Origin: Physcomitrium patens
Lineage: Eukaryota > Streptophyta > Bryopsida > Funariales > Funariaceae
Assembly: GCF_000002425.4 (NCBI RefSeq)
Contig: NC_037270.1
Span: 7,014,098-7,078,097 of the forward strand
Length of the DNA: 64,000 nucleotides
Direction of reading: 5' to 3'
Positions 54,100-64,000 of the stretch are shown piece after piece (positions within the stretch are counted from its first letter, which is position 1; the number at the start of each line of letters is the position of its first letter). Position numbers and translations under genes: made by a program. The notes under the pieces were generated by a model. It was given only the letters and a program-made list of their open reading frames with translations. It was not told where the DNA came from and ran no database searches.

Positions 54100-56598
54100 T
54101 TTTGGGCAAATCTAATGGACCCTGAAGTGGATGCCCTGCCCTGCCTCCTTGAAGGAGTAAGTAAATTGGGATCCCCATTCACACGGGGACACACTCACTC
54201 ACAGCATCAGCAAGGTCAGGCAGGCCGGGCCGGGCCCCACGAAGATGGGCCGGGTCGCCGCAGCATGCGCGCACCCAGCCCAGGCAGTGAGAACCCGGTA
54301 TTGTCGTGAAATTCCTTCTGCTGCGGAATCGTCACCTCCGACCTCGCTCGCACCTCCTCCCAACTCCTGGCGCTTCTTTACCATCCTCTTTACGGCTCCC
54401 TACGTTTCATTACTCGCGGTTTGCCTCACTCGCAAGCATCCAATCGCCTCTTGCACTCTCTCTCCGCAGCTCTGCGCTTCTCTCTACTGCGCTCTCTGCT
54501 GCACCTCCCTAGCTCTCGCATTTCAGTCCATCGTCATCAGGGAGCTTCATAGCATCCTTCCTCCTGCCTGCTTGCGTGTGCCTTTCTTACGCGTTTCTTC
54601 TTGCTAGCCGAGTCCAGCCTTGTCTGTGGAGTCGAATTGCTCGCTGAGGAGTCCGAAAACCAGTGAAGAGAAAGAGAGAGAGAACAGCGACTGGTTCCTC
54701 TTTCCTCCCCGCGAGTACGTCGGGTTTAGTTTCTCAGTGTGTGAGTGTGTTGTGTGGATCTAGGGTGGGAAGAAGTGCATAGGTTGTGTAGAGGAGGAGT
54801 TTGAGCAGTGCGTGAGGCGTGTCTAAGGGCGAAGGAGTGGTGTGCGGAATGATACTAGTGAATCTTTTTTAGATTTTTTCTGGTGATCCGGAGTTCGATT
54901 AGCGTCTTTCTTTCATTTTCTGCGAAAGTTTTCGAAGTGGCACAGTGTATTGAGTTTTAGTTCTTGAGGGGAGCAGATAATTTCTTCCTCGGGGCGGTTG
55001 TCGCGACGCTGACAGCGTGTAGAAGTCGTCAGAGTAGCGGAGTTTTTGTTGTTGAAAAGCTTGTTTTTTCTTCGTGCTGGATGCCTGTTCTGTGTCGTTC
55101 GATAGCTTCACATTTTCTTTTGCAGCTTCTGTGAGGGCAGAATCCGTGTAGAAGGGACTTGCGCTCTCATTCTAGCTTTGATCTTGGTTGCAGTTCAACT
55201 CTGTCTTGTTGCCGAAGTGGATTCGAGTAGTTTTCTTTTCTTTTCTTCTGTTATCTTCTGTGACTGACGTTCTCATTATGCTTCCTTTCCTCTGGTGAAG
55301 TGTTCCACATACCCGTGTCTTCTGCCCACCTTTTTGGTGCAAACGTTTCTCCAGAGTCTTCGCCTACAGAGAGGAAGTTGCTTTACTGTGACTCCCAATC
55401 AAACGCTTAAGCTTAAAAACCCGATGCAGTGCGCAGTTTCTATACACCTAGGGCTGTTATATTCCATCGCCACTATTGCATAATTCAGCTCTCGACTATC
55501 GGAATTCTTTGCGTGACTTGCTGGAGCCTGTAGGTTTCGAGGACACGCCGCAATCATGGACGGACCTGAGGCTGCCGTTTTATGCTAACCGAAGCGGTCG
55601 GTTCCCAATTGTGAAGGTATCAACACCTTACGCCTCTCACCCTAGCAATGCTGCCATGACTGCATACTTTCCCATGTCTCTAGCGTGAGTTCCTTCCTAT
55701 CTAATTATGTTCATTTACGAATGGTTTAGAACGTTTTACGAGACGTTTGGAGAGTGAGCCGGTTGAAACTTCGTAACTGTTTTTTATCTTTAAAAACAAT
55801 AGCGGAAAAGTTCAAGGGATATAATTGCAGAATGTAATATAAAGTTAACGTATTTGCTCAGTCTCCGGCGTGTTCAGAAACAAATGTTTGTAAGCTAGAG
55901 TTTTGTATGTAACAGACAACTGTGTAAGAGGTTTCTCATCTACAAACGCAATCAGTTGTATTTCTATTAGCATGACGCCACAAGATTTGCATGTATTATA
56001 TCAAATTGCAAGTGTAGGAGTATCTTAAAGTATGTCCAACCCTGCGTGCACGTATCAGGCAGGAGAGTTCCGAAGCGGAGCACATGATTCACACGAACGC
56101 CAGCACAAGCATCCTCGTGAGGAGGAGGGTTGCGCGACCCTTGCTTTGGACTGCTGGTCGCTTCAGATTTATTTGACAGCAACTACCTCCTGCCTCTATA
56201 TTTGGTAAGTTGCTCCTATATGCAGTGTTTATCTACTTGACTGATACGTTGCTACAGAAAGTGTGACAGAAGAAAAGAATTAGGCTGCAGATTGCATGAG
56301 TGTCTGTTCGTGTGTCATGAATTTTTCACCTGTCTAGTGTAACTTGTATGACAAACGCCATGTTCTGTTTGATAAGGTAACATGATGAGGGGTTGGGAGT
56401 TTATTTTCAAGTGCATTACATGACTTGAGGTTATAGTATCTTCACATTCATGATATTGACAAGAGTTGGTTTCATTTTTCTTGGTTTGTCACAGGGTTGC
56501 CAACGTTTCTGGGGGAAGCTTATTTGTACTACTTAGGCAAGGGTGTGGGCAAGCCTCACCTCTCAGACAAAATAGTTTGATAAGGGGATTGTCTGAAA
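54100..56598 (+). promoter_or_regulatory. Promoter and long 5' leader of the LBD gene
   Basis: A GC-rich, pyrimidine-rich region upstream of the LBD start codon. Splice signals suggest a leader intron: donor GTAAGT at 56205 and acceptor TTTGTCACAG ending at 56494 (290 nt). A second good donor, GTGAGT, lies at 55685. Several short upstream ORFs occur, such as 55476-55685 (no ATG start) and 55295-55483. GA repeats near 54665-54680 resemble GAGA-type promoter motifs. The transcription start is not visible. Upstream ORFs and an intron in the leader would suit translational control, which is inference. Confidence 0.45.
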
Positions 56599-57854
56599 AT
56601 GAGTTGCAATGGCTGCCGCGTCCTGCGTAAAGGGTGCAGTGAGGCATGCATACTCCGTCCGTGCCTTCAGTGGATTGACAGTGCGGATGCCCAAGGACAT
56701 GCTACCGTTTTTGTTGCAAAGTTTTTTGGCCGGGCTGGCCTCATGGGCTTCATAACTGCGGTTCCTGAAAATCAACGCCCTGGTAAATTTACATGCTACG
56801 CACATAGTATATTCTAGTGCCATTTTCTCGTTTCAGATTTACAATTATAGAAACCATATTGCGTCTACCCCCCTTCTTTCTCCATTCTTGCGTTGATCTT
56901 TGGCATACTCTTTTGATGGATGCTAATGTGTATGTTTTGTCCTTTACAGCTCTTTTTCAGTCTCTGCTCTACGAAGCCTGCGGGAGAACCGTGAATCCTG
57001 TCTTTGGGGCAGTGGGGCTTCTATGGGCTGGCAATTGGCAAGTCTGTCAGGCTGCTGTAGAGACTGTTCTAAAGGGAGGTGTCTTAAAAGCACCGTCTTC
57101 ATGTTCGCCGAGTTTCTCTACTCTGCCACAAGGACCCCTTCATCCCTCCATTCCCGGAACAGATACACCAGCTGGATCTAGAGGAAGGGATAGTCTGATG
57201 CCAAGCGTCCTCATCTCGGCTAAGGAAAGTACTCATGATCTTTGCAAACCAAGGGCAGGAATAGCATCTACACCAGGGCAGTTCCAGATGACAAACGTTT
57301 ATGAAAGCAAAGATCATGCCGCTGCCGCTGCTGCTGTCAAATCAACATGGGATCGCAAGTGGGATGGCAATTTTCAACAGAATGACCTCCCAAAGAAGCA
57401 AGAACAAGGCGCAGCGAAGGGTAATGTTAAATCTAATCTGATCATGTGGTCTGAGGCCGTCGGAAGTGTAGCACACAAGGTTGGGGAGAAAAGAGAGCGA
57501 GATTTTTCGATGGGAGCGCATGTGCTGGCCCCTGCTCCTAGGAGATTGAAACCTTGTGTGGTTGGTGAATATGGCTTTCCTGGTGGCATGGCCATCAAGG
57601 AATCTCTCTGTGATGATCAGGAAACCGTTGTTGGCTCTACCGAACATCTTGACCTTGGCCTGACGCTGAAGGTGAAGGATGGTAAAGGGGGACAGATTAC
57701 GGGATTGAAGAGAGTTTACAGTCCTTGCGACTCTGTGAATTCTGAGGGCTCAGTCACAAGCCTTGACACGACTCCTCCTCACGTTCGTCCCAGCTTCTTA
57801 TCACCGATGTTTGGCGGGGACATGGGTTGCAAACTGCTGCCTCTTCTTTCGTAA
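56599..57854 (+). CDS. LOB-domain transcription factor, class II (LBD37-42-like)
   Basis: CDS is exon 56599-56782, intron 56783-56949 (GTAAAT...TTACAG, 167 nt), exon 56950-57854, giving 362 residues. The Cys block [15 protein letters not shown] (C3, C6, C13, C17; C-x2-C-x6-C-x3-C) and the following [24 protein letters not shown] and [21 protein letters not shown] are diagnostic of class II LBD proteins, which lack the leucine zipper of class I. The intron falls inside the LOB domain after R-P, as is usual. The C-terminal part (from about residue 110) is not conserved but has an Ala run, basic patches (KRERD, PRRLK) suited to nuclear import, and LDLGLTL at residues 295-301, an EAR-type LxLxL repression motif. 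Class II members in angiosperms repress anthocyanin and nitrogen-response genes; the role in this plant is inferred to be transcriptional repression. No breaks seen. Confidence 0.93.
56783..56949 (+). other. Intron of the LBD gene
   Basis: Donor CTG/GTAAATTT and acceptor CCTTTACAG/CTC. Removal joins R-P to A-L-F-Q-S and restores the LOB domain frame. Confidence 0.9.
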
Positions 57855-58280
57855 GATGTGTAACTCGAGTAAGATGAGTCTATCAAGGGTCCTCACTTGG
57901 AGGCACCGTTGAGAGCTCTTACCGACTGTCAGAAGTTTATGAGCGTTTTTTGCTGCACTATATGATATACAATTTTCCTAGAGAGTCCGTTGAGGTTCTT
58001 CACGAGTTTGTTACTAGTATCTCTGCTTTACAATTTCCAGTGAAAGAAGAAATGAGAAAGCTGGCTGGAGGCTAAGTGGAGCCGCTATTGGGGGAATGAA
58101 AAGCCGTGTAGAAGGGAGTATCAACTGTTTGAGCTTTCCTACTATTTGAACGTCTGCATCATGTACTGTACAATATACGGCATGAAACTATTGAAATGTC
58201 CACTTGTTTTTGTTGATATCAGTGGTTGGTTATCTACTCTTGTGATGTACCCATTTGAATAAAGAACAGATAACATCTCA
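57855..58280 (+). terminator. 3' UTR and poly(A) signal of the LBD gene
   Basis: Canonical AATAAA at 58258-58263, about 400 nt after the stop, preceded by TGTA and T-rich stretches typical of plant 3' ends. Confidence 0.65.
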
Positions 58281-58397
58281 TCGCTTTGAAAGTTCTACGT
58301 GACAGCGAATTACTGTATATACTGGCTTGTATTCTTTCATACCTGTATTTGTAAATTCCATCTTGCTGCTCTTATTATTTTCGAAGATTTCTTACAA

Positions 58398-58859
58398 TCA
58401 TTTGGGCCTATTTTGATCTTGATCAGTGTCACAAGATTGAATGCCCTCGGTATTTCTCTTCCCACCTCTGGTCCATGCGTGTCCGATTCCGGGCCTTAAG
58501 TCGAAGGAATTGTCATCATGCTGTGGAGCCTTGTGATGCTTGATGAATTTTGCGGGGCCCCCCGTCACCAGTTCAAATAACCGCGCATCATGTTGCCCTC
58601 CATCAGCATTCAGAACCCTTTGTGTGCGTCGAAGGAACTGGTCGTTTCCAATGCGTGGTCGATTCCAACTTACGACGCGTCGTCCTTGCTTTTTTCTTCT
58701 CACTTCCACTTGGGCCATCCACGTCGTCGCAGTACCTGATATGTCCGCAAAATCTGCCCTAGATAGGTGACGAAGGTTACATCTATTTATATATATATTA
58801 TAATAGATGTGCTGGAACACTCTATTTCTCACAGCTTTCTCTTTTCGGATCAGACGCAT
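58398..58859 (-). other. Unrecognised minus-strand ORF (153 codons)
   Basis: ATG at 58859 and open to 58398 in moderately GC-rich DNA. The product is basic (VRRKKQGRRVVSWNR) and matches no family I know. Overlapping frames of 70-76 codons exist on the other strand, so the open length may be chance. No promoter or intron evidence. Confidence 0.15.
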
Positions 58860-58869
58860 GCATGCAGGA

Positions 58870-60095
58870 GATTCAAAGCCTGTTCGAATTAGGTGGCATT
58901 TATTATGTCAGTCGTTAGTAAATGACGCTCTTCAGTCCATGTATAATGTAGAAAGATAACATTTCAAAAATTGAAGATAAGAACAAAACGAACAAAATAA
59001 ATTAGTAAACTCTTTCTGATTGAACACGTGCTTATTCATCCACTACATGGTGTGTTGTACTGTTGTTTGAGCCAAAATTATAATTATTTGTAAAATCTCA
59101 AGGTTGACACGATTGAATATAAGGGTAGATTCAACAGTAACACGACATGTGTTTGTCTGTTTAACATCCAGAATGGTTTATTATCATATAGAACTTAGAA
59201 ATCCACAATTACATTAATATTTACCAGTTTGTAAACAAATAAAAAACAAAAGATATAAATTTAGGTAAAAAATTATAAAATTATATTTGAAAAAATAAAA
59301 TAAATACATATAGCGTATTTCTAATTTTTATTTTACTTAAATATACAAAAATTTAATGTACTTTTAAAATGAAAAGAAATGTGTTGTAATTTTTTGTAAC
59401 TTTAATAACCATTTAAATACAAAAAAAAAAATACACCAGAAAATTAAATATCTTTATATGATTTAATTTTTGATTAAATGCAAGAGTTTATAAATATGAA
59501 TATGTGTAGGTATTATCTTTTTAATGTAAAAAAGAAGTAAATATTGATTTTTTTACAAGATAAGAAGGAAAATATAAAACTAAAGGATTTAAAAAACTGG
59601 AGAAAAATAGGATTAAAAAACAATATTATGCCCATATATAAATTCATCAAACCTTACAAATCAAAAGGTAAATATTTAAGTGTAGATCACAAATAAAAAG
59701 AAGTTTATTTTTAAACAATAGTTTGAAATAACATATATTTTTATTGCTTTCAATTATTTATTTATTTATTTATTTATTTTTCATTTCTAAATAAATATTT
59801 TATTATCCAATAAATGCTACATTAATTTTAATTATATTTCTAACATATATATATATAAAAATTTAAATAGAGATAAATTACTAATATCAACTATGGATGT
59901 ATTATTCTTATGTCTATAAAGAAGTTATTAATAGGATTTAATGTCTACGCCAAGAAATTGTATAATTAAGAAAAAAAAGTAAATCAATCTTATAAATTAT
60001 TCTAAAAAACATTGTTATTATAAATATAAAGGATATAAAGATAAATATGTTGGAGAATTTTAATAGAATAAGATCAAAATTTTAAAGACTTTTAC
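58870..60095. other. AT-rich intergenic sequence, nothing recognised
   Basis: Contains (ATTT)n at about 59756-59779 and short TA runs. No coding or LTR similarity seen. Confidence 0.6.
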
Positions 60096-60626
60096 TGTAA
60101 CAAGGTATAGATAAGATACTTATATTATTGACATATAAAAATAGATAATTGGAACCATATTTGAGAAGTTATGGAAGTTTCTAAAATTGGGATTAAATTA
60201 GTGGACCATGTAGGATCCATCGTGGAACATTTTAGAATGAGCCTATTACACTTATTTAGTTGAGATCCACCATGGAGCCTTCCAAAAGGAGTTTAGGGAG
60301 GTTATCTAAGTAGGGTCCATCATTTAGGAATATTTTAGAAAGTCGAGGGTGGTAGAACATGTATAAATAGGATTGGCCAGGGCCTTTTAGGCATGTGGTC
60401 AAGTATGGCTTTGAACCTTCTTTCTTAGTAAAGTATGGTTTTATATCTTCCTATTCAGTTCTATTTTGATCTATTTTTGTTTGTATACTTTTGTCTTTTG
60501 TGTCTTATTCTATTTAGTTCTGTTTAGTTTTGTTCTAATCCATTTTGTCCTATTTTTTTGTGAGGTTTTTTTATTGTTGTAGATCATAAGAGTCTTAGAT
60601 TCTCAAGATAGACAAGTTTTATTTCA
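60096..60626 (+). repeat. LTR of a second gypsy A copy
   Basis: Best kept LTR A: TGTAACAAGGTATAG to GTTTTATTTCA, 531 bp, followed by TT and the primer site. It shows that TA at the ends of 16311 and 22381 derives from TG. Confidence 0.8.
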
Positions 60627-60627
60627 T

Positions 60628-60639
60628 TGGTATCAGAGT
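60628..60639 (+). promoter_or_regulatory. Primer binding site of the second gypsy A copy
   Basis: TGGTATCAGAGT, one base from the plant initiator-Met site TGGTATCAGAGC. Confidence 0.85.
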
Positions 60640-60665
60640 AAGTGTTGTCTATTCTTTGATAGTGT

Positions 60666-61685
60666 TGTTGTATTGTAAATGCTTATAATATATAAAAATT
60701 AGTTAAAACATATTATATGTTAATAAATCTAGATGTGTATTAGAATGGTTAGTAGATTAAATTAAAAGGAGTTGATATAAGAAACTTTACTTAGTCTTAT
60801 TTACTTATTTTGATTTTGGAATTAAAAAAAATATAGGACCTAAATATTTAATATGAAGCCTTGGGAGAAGGTAGAAGCATAAGGATGAAAATCTAAACTA
60901 GTAGGAGGCTAATTGGAAGGGATGAAAGTAAGGCATGGTTGGATGAAGGCAAGAAATGGAGAACTTTATTCCTATTGATTGAATACCATGCCCAATGGGC
61001 TTTGAGGAGGCTACTTGCAACCTTAACAAAGATTTTGATAATTTCAAAGAGAGCATTTAGGAATTAGAATCTAAGATTGTAAAGTTTAGGATTTGGGCTA
61101 CAATCTATGTATAAAATTAGAGGATTTGGAGTTAGAGTGAAGAAAATATAGCTATTTGAAGTTAAGATGTTAATTTAAGTCATACTGTTACTCTTTTGAA
61201 GATATAAGGAGTTGCACGGCAGCTTTTGAACATCGAAAGATGTGGCTAGAATGGTGATTTCAAGGCCTATATCATTCAAGAAAATTACATGCAAGTGTAT
61301 AAAGACAAGGATTTAAAGTGACTATTAGGATTTTCAAGATATCTCAAAATCCACAATGAATTTACAATTGAAATTGATTGTAGAAGTTAATGAAAATATA
61401 TTAGTACCTCTTGTAAAATTTGAGTTTGTTTGGATGGTCAAATTAGGAGATATGAGGTGATGAAGTTCGAGAAAATTTTTACACAAGGATATATAAGGTC
61501 TTAGAGGATTTTATCATATTTTGGATGTTGTTGGTTACTTGAGGCTTATGTATTTGGTGTAATTGCTCAAAAAAGAAAAATTTATATATAAACTTAAGGC
61601 TTCTCTTATTTTGAAGCTTGATTGAGCAATTAGTGACAACCAAAAGCCCAATGTTTTCTTGAAGAAAATTCTTTCTACCTTGACA
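60666..61685 (+). repeat. Repeat D as a solo-LTR-like insertion in gypsy A
   Basis: It splits sequence that is contiguous at 16855-16875 ('gtagtgtgttgatag'). Starts TGTTGTATTG, ends CTTGACA, about 1.02 kb, non-coding. Flanks AGTGT (60661-60665) and ATGT (right) fit a 5-bp duplication with one lost base. TG...CA ends and 5-bp duplication point to a solo LTR. Confidence 0.6.
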
Positions 61686-62385
61686 ATGTGTTGATAGCTA
61701 TCATTTAGTTAGAGATCAATTGTTGTGGTTACATTGGATATTATATTGAGGTTATTATAAGCTATTCTTAAAAAGTCAATTGAAAGATGAGAAGATATTA
61801 TAATAGTGGAGTCTAGCAAAGAAATTATAACATGGAAGATATGGCAAAACAATCTTAGATGGAGGCTAAAACATAATACTTCTTAGGCTAAATAATCACT
61901 TTGCATGGATAAATAGAAGCCTTTAGGATAAGAAAGTTGACATTTGTTAAGCTAAAATTGAATGAGCTTAATACATATTGTAGAATTTTAAGACAAAAAG
62001 TTGTATGTCAATGGCTCTTCAACATGCAATAATACCTCCAACTATCTAGGCAAATACTACTAAAAGAATTGTGTTTTCAGCCAACTATTTGAAAGATGCG
62101 GTAGTCATTTAGTGGTGGCATTGAATTCAAAGTTATAGAGCTCAAGGTAGATTTTGTGATTTAGAGAAGTTTGAAACCAATTTAAAGAATCAATTTTGGG
62201 CCATTGGTACAAAAAAAATAGCATGCAATCATTTAACAAATCTTATATAATTTAGGTTGATGCAATATTATATCTTCTGATTCAAGTTCATATATCTTTA
62301 AATTTATAATGTTTCAAAAGCAAAGATAATGGATCGATTTTTATAAGGTTTGAAATTTAGGGTCCAGTGAGATGTGGAACTAAGG
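61686..62385 (+). pseudogene. gypsy A gag remnant, second copy
   Basis: Aligns with 16865-17560 ('gttgatagc.atc.tttagttag', 'ttggatattat', 'caacatgcaa.a.tacctccaa.tatctag'). It is cut at 62385 by gypsy B; the sequence at 17545-17560 continues across this point in the other copy. Confidence 0.6.
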
Positions 62386-62934
62386 TGTCAAGGACATGAA
62401 TCTCAAAGAAAGAGAATCTTCAATACACTCTTCTATCACTGCAGAGAACTAGAAAGTCACTCAAAAGGTGATGTAATATTAACTAGAATGGCTATTATAA
62501 AAAATAAAAAGATTAGAAAGACTTGAAACAAGATTAAGACTAGAAAGGCATTGACAAGAGTGAAGAAGGCTTCACTCTTGCCTCCATATATACTATCTAA
62601 CTAAGAACTAAGTGACAATATCCTATAGGACCTCCAACAAGTGTTGACTTTGCTAGCCACATGTCTTATCTTGCAAGGCAAGTTATGTATGTATGCACCA
62701 CGTAGTTGGCTTGTTCCATAAGCTATTATACGGAGATAACTTATTCCACAAGCTATCAATACATGATTAGCTTTTTGGCCAAGTTTCTAATCTATAAATA
62801 CATCTAAAGTTAAAACTGTGTCTATGAAGCTTCTAAGAAGCTTTTCTAAAAGACTTTATGAAATTATTCCATATTTATCTACTTCTACTTAATCATATAA
62901 GTAACTATTGAGATAAATATATATGTCCATGATA
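62386..62934 (-). repeat. LTR of a gypsy B copy (minus strand)
   Basis: Complete LTR B in reverse: TGTCAAGGACATG at left, TGTCCATGATA at right, 549 bp, hairpin at 62555-62580. Left flank TAAGG (62381-62385). The polypurine tract and 3' ORF of B follow on the right, so this is the 3' LTR of a minus-strand element. Confidence 0.8.
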
Positions 62935-62975
62935 TTATCCTTCCTTCTAGAGACGAGCTCCATGAGGAGTGATCT

Positions 62976-63200
62976 TCATATATTGAGGAAGTCCAAGATG
63001 CGGCAAATTGTATTTGCTACATATTCCGATCTTTGCTCTCTTTGAAGATGGTTGATAGGTCCTCTCAACCACCTATAGTGTCTCATACCAGTACGAGAAG
63101 ACCACCCTATTATTTGGTCATTATTGAGGTTTTCGTAACTTTTTTCAAATATAATATTTGGAACACTGTCAGGAGTTGTTCCTGCATCTAATAAAATCAC
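62976..63200 (-). CDS. gypsy B post-pol 3' ORF, open copy
   Basis: 74 codons, ATG at 63200. Reads VPNIIFEKSYENLNNDQII, GMRHYRWLRGPINHLQREQR, SEYVANTICRILDFLNI. It is the longest open copy of the B version and lines up with 32871-33065 of N from the P residue to E-Q-x-x-E. Predicted soluble, basic in its second half. Function unknown. Confidence 0.45.
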   Translation of the reverse strand: MILLDAGTTPDSVPNIIFEKSYENLNNDQIIGWSSRTGMRHYRWLRGPINHLQREQRSEYVANTICRILDFLNI

Positions 63201-63243
63201 TAAACATCAGGAGTCTCTTCTAAGGTCGTGATACTAAACACGT

Positions 63244-64000
63244 TGTTGTGTTAGTGTTCACCTATTATATAAAATAATATAATTATGTACTAAATATATA
63301 ATTTATTAAATAACAAGGTGAGAGTCATGATAATAGATTTTAGTTGGTTGTAGAATATAATTTGATTATTACCTTGCAAAGAGGTTGTTTAAAAAGATTA
63401 CTATAAATTTTTTATAATTTTAATTTGTTTTTTGATAATGGCTTTTAAGATTGGTTTTGGTTGATAGTAACTTCTAAATATTTAGAGTCACCTTTGTTAG
63501 ACATTGGTGACATTTGAAAACTTATTTTGGTTCTTTTATTTGATGTTTAGAGCATAAATTATAAAAATCTTATTAGAAAAAAGATTGAAGAAGGGTTTTC
63601 ATAGCAAAGGGAGTAATTAGGGTACTAATATAGATGAATGGAGATGAATGATAAAAATCTTCATTCCTATTGATAAAAAATCATGATCAATAGGCTTTGA
63701 GGAGGCTACCTGAGGCCATATTAGAAATTAGGGTTAATTTCTCAAGACCATTTGAGCTTTGAAGGCTAAGGTCAACATGTTTAGATTTTTGGCTATGATT
63801 TTGGTACAAGTTTTGTATGATTTGGAGTTTATATGAAGGAGATATAGGCGCTCAAAGTTAAGGTATTGATTTGGGAGCTATTGTCACTCTTTTTGGCATA
63901 ACGCATGCGTACAGAGGGCAATTGAGAATCGGCAATTACGACTGCAGAGAACACTTTTGCAGCTATATTTTTTGTATAGTGCTTGCTAGATTTCAAGTTG
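63244..64000 (+). repeat. Repeat D in the minus-strand gypsy B copy, cut by the window end
   Basis: Starts TGTTGTGTTAGTG next to 'ggtcgtgatactaaac', the same junction as at 37121-37140. Shared blocks with 60666-61685: 'ttcctattgat', 'aggctttgaggaggctac', 'agggttaat', 'ggagttta'. Confidence 0.6.

Noticed and set aside
54115-54607. Small proteins upstream of the LBD gene
   Set aside because: Frames overlap on both strands, are Pro/Ser/Leu rich and fit a GC-rich promoter and leader.
55476-55685. Upstream exon fused in frame to the LBD protein
   Set aside because: The LBD Cys block normally begins at the ATG at 56599, and the intervening exon from 56495 contains an in-frame stop before that ATG (TGA/TAG around 56577-56583 in nearby frames), so a fusion is unlikely; not fully excluded.
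56262-56282. TGACAGAAGA similar to the start of miR156
   Set aside because: Only the first 10 nt agree, it lies in the candidate leader intron of the LBD gene, and no hairpin partner is present.

Overview
This is nuclear DNA from a land plant, most likely a bryophyte; a moss such as Physcomitrium is my best guess, not a certainty. It is AT-rich, full of decayed LTR retrotransposons, has GC-richer islands in the right half and many (TA)n microsatellites. The one clear cellular gene encodes a plant-only LOB-domain (LBD) protein. The best preserved retrotransposon is a chromodomain Ty3/gypsy element whose Gag and integrase resemble the Tf1/sushi/Tcn1 group of fungi and vertebrates, which among plants is known to me mainly from mosses and other seedless plants. 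I found no rRNA, tRNA or CRISPR.

Left part (1-12030). Broken gypsy pieces (1-2535) are followed by two Ty1/copia elements on the minus strand. The older one (copia-2, about 2536-12027) is split in its reverse transcriptase (RT) by the younger copia-1 (3917-8478); removing copia-1 rejoins the RT in frame. Copia-1 lacks RT and RNase H and carries about 2 kb of unrelated sequence there.

Centre (12030-39300). This is a four-level nest. An old non-chromodomain gypsy element C is split in its integrase by gypsy A (16311-38127, initiator-Met primer site). The 3' LTR of A is split by gypsy B (22764-37989). The RT of B is split by the nearly complete element N (27454-33418, 5-bp target duplication GAAGA). 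N has an intact gag, a pol broken mainly by transition-type stops, a chromodomain, and a further small ORF between pol and the 3' LTR that also exists in B copies. Its LTRs carry arrays of perfect heat-shock elements and a hairpin next to the TATA box. The 5' LTR of B holds a 1.9-kb insertion with a degenerate telomere-like array.

Right part (39300-60095). This is lower-copy sequence with GC-rich islands (39440-40865, 42100-42470, 43690-44170, 45880-46430, 50040-51560, 54100-58280), a candidate 478-bp MITE (40866-41343), a perfect 23-bp hairpin (46321-46386) and the class II LBD gene (CDS 56599-57854 with one intron, a long leader and AATAAA at 58258). The other islands look like promoter or leader sequence but show no convincing protein gene.

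Right edge (60096-64000). A second gypsy A copy (LTR, primer site, gag) is broken by a solo-LTR-like repeat D and then by a minus-strand gypsy B copy that runs off the window.

The retroelements are dead or nearly dead. N is the youngest and the one whose regulatory layout deserves attention.
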